The translations under genes were made by a program, and so were the position numbers. Positions 1-9,666 of a DNA stretch of 64,000 bases are shown piece after piece. Position 1 is the stretch's first letter, and the number at the start of each line of letters is the position of its first letter. The stretch spans positions 2,232,001 through 2,296,000 of the forward strand of contig NC_011726.1 of the NCBI RefSeq assembly GCF_000021805.1. The letters are read 5' to 3'. The notes under the pieces are model-generated. The model did not search any database. It saw nothing but the letters and a program-made list of their open reading frames with translations, and had not been told where the DNA came from. Source of the stretch: Rippkaea orientalis PCC 8801. GTDB lineage: Bacteria; Cyanobacteriota; Cyanobacteriia; Cyanobacteriales; Microcystaceae.

Positions 1-1695
1 AATACGATCAACCGGATTAATAATCGGTAAATTACAACGGGCACACTCATTAACAGTACAATCTCCTTGCAGAAATTCTCCAAAACTATGACTATCTCCT
101 TGTAAATGCAGTTGTTGATAATCAGAACGGTGTTCAAATTGTTGCCAAAACGTAAGAAACTCCTGATGATAACCGTGGTATTGATAGACTAATCCCTCAA
201 AGGATAATTCGCCAGCAATGGGACTGGCAATTTTAATCCCACGACTAACAAAATAGGCAACATAACTCCGTAATAACTCAAGGTTGCTTATTCTATCGAT
301 GGGACTCTCTAAGTCGAAAGAAGAGGGAATAATTGGGGAAGAAACTGAAGTCTCAGTGCTGTTATCAACAGCCTTAAAACCCACGCGATCGCGTCCTTGT
401 TTTTTAGCTTCATATAAAGCGTGATCCGCCTCGGAAATTAACATCGCTGGTAATAAACTTTCATCAGGAATAAAACTGGCTACCCCTAGGCTTAGGGTAA
501 CAAAAGGACTGACTTCTTGACAAGCTGAAGTCATCCTTAATCCTTTAACCTGAGAACGAATTTGTTCAGCAAGATAAAGAGCCCCTGATGCCTTAGTATT
601 GGGTAAAAGAATTACAAATTCTTCTCCCCCATAACGTGCTACTAAGTCCCCTGGCCGATGAATACTCGTATTAATTGCTTGAGCAATTTTTTGTAAACAA
701 AAATCCCCCTCCAGATGACCATAGGTATCATTGTAGGATTTGAAAAAATCGACATCACAAAGAATTAAAGAAAGAGGCTGTTTTTCCCTAGCCATGCGTC
801 GCCATTCTTGAGTAAAATATTGTTCAAAATAGCAACGATTAGAAATTTGCGTTAAGCGATCAACAAAGGCAATTTGTTCGAGTTTTTGATTAATGGCATT
901 GAGGTGTTGATAAAAGCTATCCTGTTGAATAGCTATGGCAATTTGGGAAGCTAATAAGGATAATAATCCGATTTCTGCGTTAGTCCACTGACGGGTATTT
1001 GAACATTGATGAGCGATAAGTAAGCCCCATAATTGCCCTGGAAGGGGCTGGTTAGAGCGATGTTCGCAATTGCTCCATTGAGGGGTTTCTAGGGTCAAAG
1101 AAGCCTGATTTTGTAGGATAGGAACAACAATTTTGGCTTTGACCTCGAAGAGATTATCCAGGGTCATCATACTTGATTCCCGATACCCTTCTTGATGAAC
1201 ATCGTTAATGGTCTGTATTTTCCCCTGTTGCCATCTTTGAATATCTTGAAAACTGAGAAATTGTCCCAGTCTTAAATGGAGCATGGTTTTCCAAGGCCGT
1301 TTACGACACTCTTCAATGACCGAAATTTCGCCAGAAGGGGTGATTTGAGCGACAATCACGCGATCAGCTTGCAAAAATTGGCTAATTCCTCTGACCGAGG
1401 TATGGAGAACATCGCGCACCGTAAAGGGAGCCGTAAGGGGTGTACTGAGGGGACTGAAGGAGCGATCGCTGGTTACATGAGAGTCTAATTGGCTTTTGTT
1501 AAGAGATTTTAAACAGTTTTGAGCGATACTTGCTACTTGATGTCCGTTATGGCTCGCCGGAGTTTCTGGTTCATTTTCATCCACACTGTAGGGAACTTCT
1601 TGATCACAATGGCGACAAAACCAACCTAATTTGCCCCGGCGAACATGAGATAATAAAGGCGATCCACACAAGGGACAATGATGTTGGTCAGCCAT
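1..1695 (-). CDS. Zinc-ribbon / GAF / GGDEF diguanylate cyclase, 3' end outside window
   Basis: Reading the minus strand from ATG at 1695 gives 565 codons without a stop, running off the window at position 1. The N-terminus has a CxxC...CxxC zinc ribbon (C7, C10, C27, C30). A GAF-like sensory region follows, then a GGDEF domain with an intact GGEEF signature near residues 356-360. An RxxD inhibitory I-site (RPGD) lies five residues before it. GGDEF enzymes of this kind make cyclic di-GMP from two GTP and are feedback-inhibited through the I-site. After the GGDEF domain, about 110 further residues contain several cysteines and match no domain I recognise. The C-terminus is unseen, so an EAL or other partner domain cannot be excluded. 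The protein has no membrane segment and is probably cytosolic. Confidence 0.85.
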   Translation of the reverse strand, partial: MADQHHCPLCGSPLLSHVRRGKLGWFCRHCDQEVPYSVDENEPETPASHNGHQVASIAQNCLKSLNKSQLDSHVTSDRSFSPLSTPLTAPFTVRDVLHTSVRGISQFLQADRVIVAQITPSGEISVIEECRKRPWKTMLHLRLGQFLSFQDIQRWQQGKIQTINDVHQEGYRESSMMTLDNLFEVKAKIVVPILQNQASLTLETPQWSNCEHRSNQPLPGQLWGLLIAHQCSNTRQWTNAEIGLLSLLASQIAIAIQQDSFYQHLNAINQKLEQIAFVDRLTQISNRCYFEQYFTQEWRRMAREKQPLSLILCDVDFFKSYNDTYGHLEGDFCLQKIAQAINTSIHRPGDLVARYGGEEFVILLPNTKASGALYLAEQIRSQVKGLRMTSACQEVSPFVTLSLGVASFIPDESLLPAMLISEADHALYEAKKQGRDRVGFKAVDNSTETSVSSPIIPSSFDLESPIDRISNLELLRSYVAYFVSRGIKIASPIAGELSFEGLVYQYHGYHQEFLTFWQQFEHRSDYQQLHLQGDSHSFGEFLQGDCTVNECARCNLPIINPVDRI

Positions 1696-2050
1696 GCTTT
1701 CTTACCTAAAAAATTGAGTTTTTATTGATTGAATTAAAGTAATAATTTTAAAAAGGTTTTTGTATCTAAGACTATTATGGTTAGTTTTCCCTGTCAATCT
1801 ATGAAATTTTCTAAAACTTAGTAAAATGACATACTTGTTAGCAAATCTTCATGAAAAATGAGAACCTGCGAGAAATTTCTGTTAATAAAAATTAAGCATT
1901 CTATTATGTCAGAAGGCAACAGGCAATAGGCAATAGGCAGAAGTTAATATCACTCCCCACCCTTCCCACACTCCCCCCACTCTCCCTATCCTCAAATGAC
2001 CCAATCAAAGGATAATAGAGGTTAAATCGAGTCATAAAGAGACAGAAAGA
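1696..2050. repeat. Intergenic region with heptad-type dispersed repeat
   Basis: No gene is seen here. The part near 1910-1995 holds short tandem words (ggcaata, ggcagaa) followed by a C-rich, T-interrupted stretch (ctccccac words). The same composite recurs near 8075-8172, 9520-9580, 26608-26712, 46935-46970 and 48218-48305, in both orientations. It resembles the short tandemly repeated repetitive sequences known from cyanobacterial intergenic DNA. The first 200 bases, upstream of the GGDEF gene, are AT-rich and probably contain its promoter, but no clear motif is visible. Confidence 0.55.
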
Positions 2051-3043
2051 ATGAAGAGTAATAGCGCAATCAAAGTAGGGGTGTTAGGATTTGGCGGACT
2101 GGGACAAGCAGCAGCCAGAATACTGACCCCTAAACAGGAGATGATCTGGGTAGGTGCAGCCGATCTCAAGGGGTATGCTTATTGTGAGACAGGGTTAGAT
2201 CCTGATCAGGCGATCGCAACCTATTATCAACAGGGTTCCATTGGCTATCTTGACCCAGAAGGGACGTTGAGCAACTATAGCATCCAAGAATTGATAGAAA
2301 ACTCAGCAATTGATGGTTATTTCTTGGCCTTACCTAACCTTCCTAATACTTTTATGGCTGATGTCGCCAAGCAGTTTATCGCGTCAGGATGGCAAGGGGT
2401 CTTAGTAGACGCGCTAAAGCGTACTAGCGCGGTGGAACAATTACTCACCTTGCAACCCGAACTAGAAGCGGCTGGAATTACCTATCTAACAGGGTGCGGT
2501 GCTACCCCAGGGTTATTAACCGCCGCCGCCGTTGTCGCTGCCCAAAGTTACGCCGAGATTCACCAGGTTAAAATTACCTTCGGGGTGGGTATTGCCAATT
2601 GGGAAGCCTACCGTGCTACGATTCGGGAGGATATCGCCCATTTACCGGGATTTGACGTAGAAAAAGCTAAAGCCATGAGCGATGCCGAGGTAGAAGCCTT
2701 TTTAGACCAAACTAACGGCATTTTGACCCTAGAGAACATGGAACACGCGGACGATATTATGCTGGAATTGGCGGGTATTTGTCCGCGCGATCGCGTTATG
2801 GTTGGGGGTGTCGTAGATACCCGTAACCCGAAAAAACCTTTAAGTACCAATGTCCAAGTTACAGGACGTACCTTTGAAGGAAAAATTTCTACCCATACCT
2901 TTACGTTAGGGGATGAAACCAGTATGGCTGCCAATGTTTGTGGTCCAGCCTTTGGATATCTTAAAGCAGGGATGGCATTACGCGATCGCGGCATTTATGG
3001 GTTATTTACCGCCGCAGAAATCATGCCAAAATTTGTTCACTAA
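2051..3043 (+). CDS. Saccharopine dehydrogenase-like NAD(P)-binding oxidoreductase
   Basis: This is a 330-residue soluble protein. It opens with a Rossmann nucleotide-binding fold carrying GFGGLG at residues 13-18. The remainder resembles proteins annotated in cyanobacteria as saccharopine dehydrogenase-like oxidoreductase. The substrate is unknown; lysine metabolism should not be assumed from the family name. The ATG at 2051 follows a purine-rich stretch (gagacagaaag) that can serve as ribosome binding site. The gene stands alone, and the stretch after it carries a small inverted-repeat element (3059-3124). The fold assignment is reliable; the reaction is not known. Confidence 0.75.
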   Translation: MKSNSAIKVGVLGFGGLGQAAARILTPKQEMIWVGAADLKGYAYCETGLDPDQAIATYYQQGSIGYLDPEGTLSNYSIQELIENSAIDGYFLALPNLPNTFMADVAKQFIASGWQGVLVDALKRTSAVEQLLTLQPELEAAGITYLTGCGATPGLLTAAAVVAAQSYAEIHQVKITFGVGIANWEAYRATIREDIAHLPGFDVEKAKAMSDAEVEAFLDQTNGILTLENMEHADDIMLELAGICPRDRVMVGGVVDTRNPKKPLSTNVQVTGRTFEGKISTHTFTLGDETSMAANVCGPAFGYLKAGMALRDRGIYGLFTAAEIMPKFVH

Positions 3044-3058
3044 GGAAACATTAAGTAA

Positions 3059-3124
3059 GGTGCGTGAGGCTAATTGTGATTATTGAATCATGATCTAGAA
3101 TTTATTATTATGCCGTAACGCACC
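3059..3124. repeat. Small inverted-repeat element (GGTGCGT...ACGCACC)
   Basis: Seven-base arms GGTGCGT (3059-3065) and ACGCACC (3118-3124) enclose about 52 AT-rich bases. A very similar unit is at 39626-39688, and a shorter relative with arms GATGCGT/ACGCATC is at 37752-37771. All three sit just behind genes. They look like copies of one short dispersed palindromic family, and could also act as transcription terminators. Confidence 0.5.
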
Positions 3125-3225
3125 AAAATTCACAGGAAATAGTTAGAATCCTAGTAATGACAGGGACTTAGTTTTTTTACTCCAGTTCCCTAATTACGTT
3201 AAATTTCCTATGAGAGATCAAAAAA

Positions 3226-3663
3226 ATGCAGCCAATAAACCCAATAGTTACCCAAAACTCTCTCTATGAACAAGACTTTTTTCAATGGTTAGAAAAAACA
3301 GCAACTAACTTGAGAGAAGGCAAACTTAGTGAAATTAATCTTGAAGAATTAGCAGAGGAACTGGAGGCTTTGGGACGGTCAGAAAAGCAAGAATTAGAAA
3401 ATCGTCTAGAAGTTTGATTAGCTCATCTCCTAAAACGAATTTATCTTGATAGTGCCTATGATAATCGAGGTTGGGAATTAACCATTGCTGAACAAAGACG
3501 TAAACTTCGTCGGTTGCTCAAAAAGTCCCCAAGTCTTAAAGTCTACTTTAATGAAGTATTTGAGGAAATTTATCAAGATGCTCTTGCTCAAGTAAAAATG
3601 GAATATAAAAAACCTTTTTTTCCGAATACTTGGCCATTTAATCCAGAAGATGAAGCCATTTAA
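3226..3663 (+). pseudogene. DUF29 family gene interrupted by an in-frame TGA
   Basis: The frame opens at ATG 3226 and reads a typical DUF29 start (SLYEQDFFQWLEKTATNLREG), then meets TGA at 3415-3417, codon 64. After the stop the same frame continues without a shift through LAHLLKRIYLDS and NRGWELTIAEQRRKLRRLLK to TAA at 3661-3663. The total is 145 residues, the normal DUF29 length. In this family the interrupted place usually reads a hydrophobic residue before LAHLLK, so a single TTA-to-TGA change explains the lesion. DUF29 genes are common and multicopy in cyanobacteria, with unknown function. A sequencing error is the alternative explanation. Confidence 0.8.
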
Positions 3664-3716
3664 CTGAAATTTTTTGGTCAATTACCTAGCCTTCTTACAG
3701 AATCTTTTCTCTGATT

Positions 3717-6254
3717 ATGAATCAGCAAAAATGGAAAATTATTCTTAGTCTGAGTTTGGCTATTGGTTATTATATCTTAGCAGAACTCTCCCGTGCTGTG
3801 GCATCTACTCCAACCGATGTTACCCCCGTTTGGCCTCCCGATGGTCTTGGGGTCGCTGCTGTATTTTGTTTGGGTTATGAACTGTTACCAGGGGTATTTT
3901 TAGGGTCATTTCTAGCCAATATTTTTGCCTTTATTCATTGGGGTGATATTCTTCACTTAATTGAATCGATTTTTGCAGTTTTAATCATCGCTTTGGGAAC
4001 TACATTAGGAACGTTTTTGGGAGTTTTTTTAGTAAAGAGAAGTATTAAAAATCGTCGTCCTTTTAATCAAGTTAAAGATGTTGTGTTATTTTTGCTTTAT
4101 GCTGGATTAATTGGACCGGTTTTTAATGCTAGTTTTGGGATTATTGCCTTAGTATTTTGTGGACATATTTATGTTGATAATTCTAGGTTTTTTTGGTTAA
4201 CGTGGTGGATTTCTAATGTCTCAGGAATTTGGGTCGTGGCTCCAGCTTTAATCAGTTGGCACGATGGGATTAAGGGGAGCTTCTCTCATTTGATAAATAG
4301 GATTAATCCTGGTCAATTAATTTGGATTAAAGTTAAAACAATAACCAATAAACAAAAGATTTTTGAGGCAACTATTTTATGGTTTTTAATTTGTCTGATG
4401 GGATACATTGCTTTCACTATTAGTTATCCTGTTGCTTATATGTTTATTCCTTGTTTAGTTTGGTCAAATTTTCGGTTTGGTCAAGTTGGTTCAACGACTT
4501 TTATTTTAATAATATCAGCGATCGCGGTTATTAATACAGTTCATGGTCAAGGGGTTTTTGCTCAAGATAATCTTACTGAATCTTTAATCTTATTACAATG
4601 TTTTATTACCGTTATTGTATTAACTAATTTAGTTATTTTAGCGACAATGAAAGAGAAGCAAGAAGTCATTGCTAGATTACAAAAGCAAGAAGCTAAGTTA
4701 AGGAAAAGTTCCGCCCAATTGGCCGCTAATCAAAAAGCTCTTGCAGAGCAAAATTTAGTATTACAAGAAGCTAAACAAGCAGCAGAAGCTGCCAATCGTG
4801 CAAAAAGTGAATTTTTAGCCAATATGAGCCACGAAATCCGCACACCCCTGAATGCAATTATTGGTTTTAGTGACTTGTTACAGACGTTAGTTAGAGATTA
4901 TAAATCTCGTTCCTATCTTCGGTCAATTGTCTCTAGTGGTCATACTTTATTAGCGTTAATTAATGATATTCTTGATTTATCAAAAATTGAAGCAAATAAG
5001 TTAGAATTGCGCGAAGAACCCGTTAACTTAAAAGGATTAGTTCAAGAAATAAAACAAATTTTTTCAATGCAAGCTAGTCAAAAAAATATTGAATTAATTA
5101 CTGACGTTTCTTCTGACATTCCTTTACTTATTGAATTTGATGAAATTCGGTTACGCCAAATTCTTTTTAATTTAGTCGGAAATGCTTTAAAATTTACTCA
5201 AAAAGGCTATATAAAAATAACCGTAAATTGTGATTATTTAGACTTAAATAAAATAACAATAAGAATCTATGTACAAGATACAGGAATTGGTATTCCATCG
5301 GATCAACATGATAGAATGTTTGAAGCTTTTACCCAAAAAGAAGGACAAATAACTCGCACTTATGGAGGAACAGGATTAGGATTAGCCATTACCAAAAGAC
5401 TCACAGAAATGTTAGGAGGAACTATTAGTTTACACAGTGAATCTGAAAAGGGTAGCACGTTTTTGATGATCTTTCCTGATGTTACTATTCTCGAATTAGA
5501 TACAATAGATAATTATCAATGTGAATTAGACGACAATTTAGATCAATTTCCTCCCTTAACTATTCTAGTTGCTGATGATGTCCTCTCTAATCAAGCTGTG
5601 ATTCAAGGCTATTTTGAACAAACCAAACATAATCTCTATTTTGCGAAGGATGGACAAGAAGCTATTGAACTTATTAATACTATTCATTTTGACCTTATTT
5701 TGTTAGATTTGTTTATGCCAAATCTTGATGGCAAACAAGTTATTAAATATGTACATAATAATAAAAAAAAGAACCATATCCCCATTATTGTTATGACAGC
5801 ATCAACCTTAGAAGAAGATCGAATTAGTTTAGAAAAAATTTGTCAAGGTTTTCTCTATAAACCGATTATTCGCTATCAGCTAACTGCTGCAATAAAAAAA
5901 ATCTTTCCTTCAATCCCTTCTTCAGTATCAGCACTAGAAATCATGCCCCAAAAAACTGTAAAATTACCATTAAATCCAGAAATATTAAACAAACTTTCCG
6001 AATTAAAATTACACTTAGAAGAAGAAGAAAAAAATCAATGGTTTCAAATTAAAAAAACTATGATAAGAGGAGAAATAAGACAGTTTATTCAACGGCTAAA
6101 ACCTTGGGGAGAAGAATATCAATATCCTCCTCTTTTAGATTATATTACTATCCTAGAACAACAATTTCATAGCTTTGATATAGAAAATATTACTCAAACA
6201 ATAGAAGATTTTCCTAAAATTAGAAAAGCCATAGAAGATGATTTACTATGCTAG
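3717..6254 (+). CDS. MASE1 membrane-sensor hybrid histidine kinase
   Basis: This is an 845-residue protein. Residues 1-310 form a multi-spanning MASE1 integral membrane sensor ([12 protein letters not shown] signature near 33-44). A coiled-coil linker follows near residues 320-360. The HisKA domain has the phosphoacceptor His372 in SHEIRTPLN. The HATPase domain carries the N box (NLVGNALKF), DTGIGIP and GTGLGLAI. A receiver domain has Asp664 (LILLDLFMP). About 110 C-terminal residues are helical and unassigned. Such kinases autophosphorylate and pass phosphate within the chain; the MASE1 ligand is unknown. The next gene overlaps its end by 7 bp, which suggests a shared transcript though not a shared role. 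Confidence 0.9.
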   Translation: MNQQKWKIILSLSLAIGYYILAELSRAVASTPTDVTPVWPPDGLGVAAVFCLGYELLPGVFLGSFLANIFAFIHWGDILHLIESIFAVLIIALGTTLGTFLGVFLVKRSIKNRRPFNQVKDVVLFLLYAGLIGPVFNASFGIIALVFCGHIYVDNSRFFWLTWWISNVSGIWVVAPALISWHDGIKGSFSHLINRINPGQLIWIKVKTITNKQKIFEATILWFLICLMGYIAFTISYPVAYMFIPCLVWSNFRFGQVGSTTFILIISAIAVINTVHGQGVFAQDNLTESLILLQCFITVIVLTNLVILATMKEKQEVIARLQKQEAKLRKSSAQLAANQKALAEQNLVLQEAKQAAEAANRAKSEFLANMSHEIRTPLNAIIGFSDLLQTLVRDYKSRSYLRSIVSSGHTLLALINDILDLSKIEANKLELREEPVNLKGLVQEIKQIFSMQASQKNIELITDVSSDIPLLIEFDEIRLRQILFNLVGNALKFTQKGYIKITVNCDYLDLNKITIRIYVQDTGIGIPSDQHDRMFEAFTQKEGQITRTYGGTGLGLAITKRLTEMLGGTISLHSESEKGSTFLMIFPDVTILELDTIDNYQCELDDNLDQFPPLTILVADDVLSNQAVIQGYFEQTKHNLYFAKDGQEAIELINTIHFDLILLDLFMPNLDGKQVIKYVHNNKKKNHIPIIVMTASTLEEDRISLEKICQGFLYKPIIRYQLTAAIKKIFPSIPSSVSALEIMPQKTVKLPLNPEILNKLSELKLHLEEEEKNQWFQIKKTMIRGEIRQFIQRLKPWGEEYQYPPLLDYITILEQQFHSFDIENITQTIEDFPKIRKAIEDDLLC

Positions 6255-6871
6255 GAACAAATTGCGATCGCTTAATCATTTTTACCCGTTATCCCGAACC
6301 AGGAAAGACAAAAACTCGTCTTATCTCTAGTCTAGGTGCAAAAGGTGCAGCCAGGTTACAACGCCAATTAACCGAACATACGTTAAAACAAGTCAACCCA
6401 TTAATAAATCAGCTTTCTTTCGCTATTTATTATAATGGAAATACTCAAGAAATGATGAAAAATTGGCTAGGAAATGATCTCAGTTACTACCCCCAACCCG
6501 AAGGAGATTTAGGACAAAAAATGCAATCTGCTTTTGCCGATTCTTTTAACTTAGGATATACTAAAGTAGTCATTATTGGCATTGACTGTCCTGCTCTTAA
6601 TTCAACCATTGTTCAACAAGCGTTTAACTCATTGAATAACCATGATTTAGTTTTAGGAAAAGCAGCCGATGGGGGTTATTATCTAATTGGACTAAAACAG
6701 ATTATCCCTCAATTGTTTAAAAATATTCCCTGGGGAACCAATCAAGTGTTATCAATCACTCAAACCATTGCCGAAAAACTCAATTTAACCTATTCCCTTC
6801 TTCGTACCTTATCTGATATTGATCGTCCTGAAGATTTACCAATTTTAAAAAAATATGGTATTTTAGAATAA
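6248..6871 (+). CDS. DUF2064 / TIGR04282-type nucleotide-sugar transferase-like protein
   Basis: This 207-residue protein starts [17 protein letters not shown], the hallmark of the DUF2064 glycosyltransferase-A-like family. That family is often annotated as arsenosugar-biosynthesis glycosyltransferase (TIGR04282). An acidic pair in GIDCPAL and the motif [13 protein letters not shown] are also typical. It begins inside the last codons of the preceding kinase gene and is followed 33 bp later by nagA, so the three may be one transcript. No arsenic genes are nearby, so the arsenosugar role is family knowledge only and unsupported by context. Confidence 0.75.
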   Translation: MLGTNCDRLIIFTRYPEPGKTKTRLISSLGAKGAARLQRQLTEHTLKQVNPLINQLSFAIYYNGNTQEMMKNWLGNDLSYYPQPEGDLGQKMQSAFADSFNLGYTKVVIIGIDCPALNSTIVQQAFNSLNNHDLVLGKAADGGYYLIGLKQIIPQLFKNIPWGTNQVLSITQTIAEKLNLTYSLLRTLSDIDRPEDLPILKKYGILE

Positions 6872-6904
6872 TTATAATATCCTTCAAATATTCACTAAAA
6901 AACG

Positions 6905-8065
6905 ATGTTAAAAAATCTTACAATTATTAATGCTAAACTAGCTAACTATCGAGAAAAACAACAAATTGTTATCAATTGTGCGGGTATTATTGAAGCAATT
7001 GAACCAATTAAAATAGAGTTTAATCATCAAAACAATCAGGATATTTTTGATGTCAATGGAGATTATTTATCCCTAGGAGGAATCGATTTACAAATTAATG
7101 GAGGATTAGGCTTAGCTTTTCCTGAAATTCAAGAAAAAGATCTCGATCTTCTCGACAAAATTTGTGATTTTTTATGGCAAGAAGGAATAGATGGTTTTTG
7201 TCCAACAATAGTAACAACATCCGTTAAAAATATTCAGCGATCGCTCTCAACTATTGATCAATTTATGAGCCTTCAAAAACAACAATCACGACAAACCAGT
7301 CAAATCCTAGGGGTTCACCTAGAAGGACCTTTTCTTAACCCCCAAAAAAAGGGAGCTCATCCGGCTGAATATTTATTAACTCCCAGTGTAGAAGCCATTA
7401 AATTCATTTTAGGAGACTATGCTCATCGAGTAAAAATTATGACTTTAGCTCCCGAATTAGACCCCAGTGATGAAGTTATCCCGTACCTAATCTCCCAAGG
7501 AATAGTTGTTAGTTTAGGTCATTCCCAAGCTACCGATCAAGACGCGAAAAAAGCCTTTCAATTAGGCGCGTCAATGGTCACTCATGCCTATAATGCTATG
7601 CCTTCTTTACATCATCGTCAACCTGGACTATTAGGCGAAGCTATACTCAATCCTAAGGTCTATTGTGGCTTAATTGCAGATGGTCAGCACGTCTGTTTAA
7701 CAATGATTCAAATTTTATTGCGATCGAGTTATTATGAACAAGGGGTTTTTCTGGTTAGTGATGCTCTTTCTCCCATTGGTTTAGGAGATGGCATTTATCC
7801 TTGGGATGATCGCCAAATTGAAGTTAAACAAGGCACTGCCAGACTTGCTGATGGCACATTATCCGGAACAACTTGGCCTCTATTAGTCGGCGTAGAAAAC
7901 TTAGTAAAATGGGGAATCTGTACACCAGACGTTGCTATAGCCATGGCCACAGAATCCCCCAGAAAAGCGATTAATTTGTCCGGCATTTCCCCAGGGCAAC
8001 CAGCTAATTTATTACGCTGGAATTGGGATAAAAAGAACCAGAAATTAAGTTGGGAAAGATTATAG
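6905..8065 (+). CDS. nagA: N-acetylglucosamine-6-phosphate deacetylase
   Basis: This is a 386-residue amidohydrolase. It removes the acetyl group of GlcNAc-6-phosphate to give glucosamine-6-phosphate, feeding amino sugars from cell-wall recycling back into metabolism. Visible signatures are HLEGPF (His138, Glu140), the metal-binding His206 in SLGHSQAT, THAYNAMPSLHHR, DGQHV, and the catalytic Asp286 in VSDALSP. The length fits the family. It lies 33 bp behind the DUF2064 gene on the same strand. Annotation is secure from motifs; the actual substrate in this organism is inferred from the family. Confidence 0.92.
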   Translation: MLKNLTIINAKLANYREKQQIVINCAGIIEAIEPIKIEFNHQNNQDIFDVNGDYLSLGGIDLQINGGLGLAFPEIQEKDLDLLDKICDFLWQEGIDGFCPTIVTTSVKNIQRSLSTIDQFMSLQKQQSRQTSQILGVHLEGPFLNPQKKGAHPAEYLLTPSVEAIKFILGDYAHRVKIMTLAPELDPSDEVIPYLISQGIVVSLGHSQATDQDAKKAFQLGASMVTHAYNAMPSLHHRQPGLLGEAILNPKVYCGLIADGQHVCLTMIQILLRSSYYEQGVFLVSDALSPIGLGDGIYPWDDRQIEVKQGTARLADGTLSGTTWPLLVGVENLVKWGICTPDVAIAMATESPRKAINLSGISPGQPANLLRWNWDKKNQKLSWERL

Positions 8066-8183
8066 GAATTAAGGAGTTCGGAGTCAGGAGTCAGGAGTCA
8101 GAAGTCAGAAGTCAGAAGTTAATATCTCTCCCCACCCTCCCCACCCTTCTCCACCCTCCCCCACTTCCCTACCTCTAAACTCT
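8066..8183. repeat. Heptad repeat block between nagA and the TOBE gene
   Basis: Positions 8075-8115 repeat the seven-base word gtcagga/gtcagaa about six times, then a C-rich run with ctccccac words follows to about 8172. It is the clearest member of the dispersed family also seen at 1910-1995, 9520-9580, 26608-26712, 46935-46970 and 48218-48305. It lies between two converging genes. Confidence 0.65.
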
Positions 8184-8612
8184 CTAATCTACCCCAATCA
8201 TCACATCACTGGATTTAATCATAGCGTAGGCTTCCTTGCCTTCTGCTAGTCCCATGTTTTCGGCGGAAGTTTTGGTAATAATCGAAACTACCTCTACACC
8301 AGGGGCAACTTCAATGGTAATTTCTGCATTAACAGCCCCCATCGTAACGGTTTTCACAGTTCCTTTAAGGACATTTCTGGCACTAGATTGCATGATTCGA
8401 TGCTCCAATTGATAAATGGGTAAGTTTTTAACATCCAAGAGAGCAGGATGACCCGTAGTGGGGTCAAACGATAACATTTGTGCTAAATTCCGCAACAATT
8501 CCCTTAGAACGTCAGTTTTAGTCCTTTGAACAACCTCACAGTATTGTTCTAAGATTTGTCGCTCGGTTATTGAAGACTGGAATGTTATCCATCCTTGTTG
8601 TTTCTTCGGCAT
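8184..8612 (-). CDS. RHH-like plus TOBE-domain molybdate-responsive regulator
   Basis: This 142-residue protein has two parts. The N-terminal 70 residues (ITERQILEQYCEVVQRTKTDVLRELLRNL) look like a ribbon-helix-helix DNA-binding segment. Residues 80-142 form a TOBE/Mop domain (SARNVLKGTVKTVTMGAVNAEITIEV...SSDVMIGVD) of the kind that binds molybdate or tungstate. It is divergent from modA and shares a 117-bp spacer containing a perfect palindrome, so a molybdate-sensing repressor of the mod genes and of itself is the natural inference. It is unrelated in layout to the winged-helix ModE of enterobacteria. A simple molybdate storage protein is the alternative. Confidence 0.75.
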   Translation of the reverse strand: MPKKQQGWITFQSSITERQILEQYCEVVQRTKTDVLRELLRNLAQMLSFDPTTGHPALLDVKNLPIYQLEHRIMQSSARNVLKGTVKTVTMGAVNAEITIEVAPGVEVVSIITKTSAENMGLAEGKEAYAMIKSSDVMIGVD

Positions 8613-8618
8613 AATAGT

Positions 8619-8668
8619 ATACCAACTTTATTGGTATTTAATCTATAATATCAGCATCTGTATACCAA
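8619..8668. promoter_or_regulatory. Candidate molybdate operator (ATACCAA / TTGGTAT sites)
   Basis: A perfect inverted repeat ATACCAA-5 nt-TTGGTAT spans 8619-8637, and a third ATACCAA copy is at 8662-8668. All lie between the divergent TOBE regulator and modA. The first palindrome sits 7 bp before the regulator start codon and so would block its own translation start region or promoter. The arrangement is typical of an autoregulated divergent locus. Binding by the neighbouring protein is inference. Confidence 0.65.
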
Positions 8669-8729
8669 TTTATCTGAGTTTAGCCCTAAATAGACTCAGG
8701 TTTAACTGACCCATTGCCAGTGAGGAGCC

Positions 8730-9518
8730 ATGAAGAAACGTCCGTTACTAACTTTTTTAGCAGGATTTCTCCTATCTATCTGTTTAATAGTCTTAGGAGA
8801 AAATTTTTTGACTCAACCCGTTGTTGCTCAATCCAATAATTTAACCATTTCCGCAGCGATTAGTGTTAAAGATGCCCTAGAAGATCTTAAAACTATCTAT
8901 CAAAAAAGTCAGCCCAATGTCAAAATCACCTATAATTTTGGATCTTCAGGGTCATTGCAACAGCAAATTGAACAAGGTGCGCCTGTAGATGTGTTTTTAT
9001 CAGCAGCAGTCAAACAAATGGACGCTTTAGAAAAAAAACAATTAATTGCTCAAGGAACTCGCAAAAATTTACTCACTAATCGAATTGTTTTAGTTACACC
9101 AAAAGGACAGCAAGTTATTAAAAATTTTCAAGATTTAACCAATTCCCAAGTCAAAAAAATTGGTTTGGGAGAACCTAAGAGTGTTCCAGCAGGGCAATAC
9201 GGAGAGGAAGTTTTGAAATATTTTAAACTGTTAGATTCCCTGAAATCAAAAATTGTTTATGCTAAAGATGTTCGCCAAGTCTTAACCTATGTTGAATCCG
9301 GCAATGTCCAAGCAGGATTAGTCTATACAACCGATGCCAAAACTTCTGATAAAATTAGAGTTGCTGCCACTGCTCCAACTAATTCACATCAACCCATTAG
9401 CTATCCCATTGCTGTTATTAAAAATAGTAAAAATCTAGCCGCAGCTAAGGCTTTTGTACAGTTTCTCTCCAGTAGTCAAGCTAAAACCGTCTTTCAAAAA
9501 TATGGTTTTGGAACTTAA
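8730..9518 (+). CDS. modA: Molybdate ABC transporter substrate-binding protein
   Basis: This is a 262-residue periplasmic protein with a signal peptide (hydrophobic core near residues 8-22, likely cleaved at about residue 34 after VVAQ). The mature part begins LTISAAISVKDALEDL and shows the ModA hallmarks FGSSGSLQQQIEQGAPVDVFLSA and AGLVYTTDA. It would bind molybdate or tungstate and deliver it to ModBC. The ATG follows GAGGAGC-type purines. The modBC gene starts 148 bp downstream on the same strand after a short heptad-repeat stretch. Confidence 0.92.
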   Translation: MKKRPLLTFLAGFLLSICLIVLGENFLTQPVVAQSNNLTISAAISVKDALEDLKTIYQKSQPNVKITYNFGSSGSLQQQIEQGAPVDVFLSAAVKQMDALEKKQLIAQGTRKNLLTNRIVLVTPKGQQVIKNFQDLTNSQVKKIGLGEPKSVPAGQYGEEVLKYFKLLDSLKSKIVYAKDVRQVLTYVESGNVQAGLVYTTDAKTSDKIRVAATAPTNSHQPISYPIAVIKNSKNLAAAKAFVQFLSSSQAKTVFQKYGFGT

Positions 9519-9666
9519 CAAAGTCAGAAGTCAGACTGTTGATAATAATCCAACTCCCAACTCCTAACCCCGAACTCAGATCTTGAGAGGTAAAGAAAAA
9601 TTAATTTTAAATTACCTCTCTTTAACTCAAAAAAATCATCAACTTATCTAGCCTGGAATTAAATTA

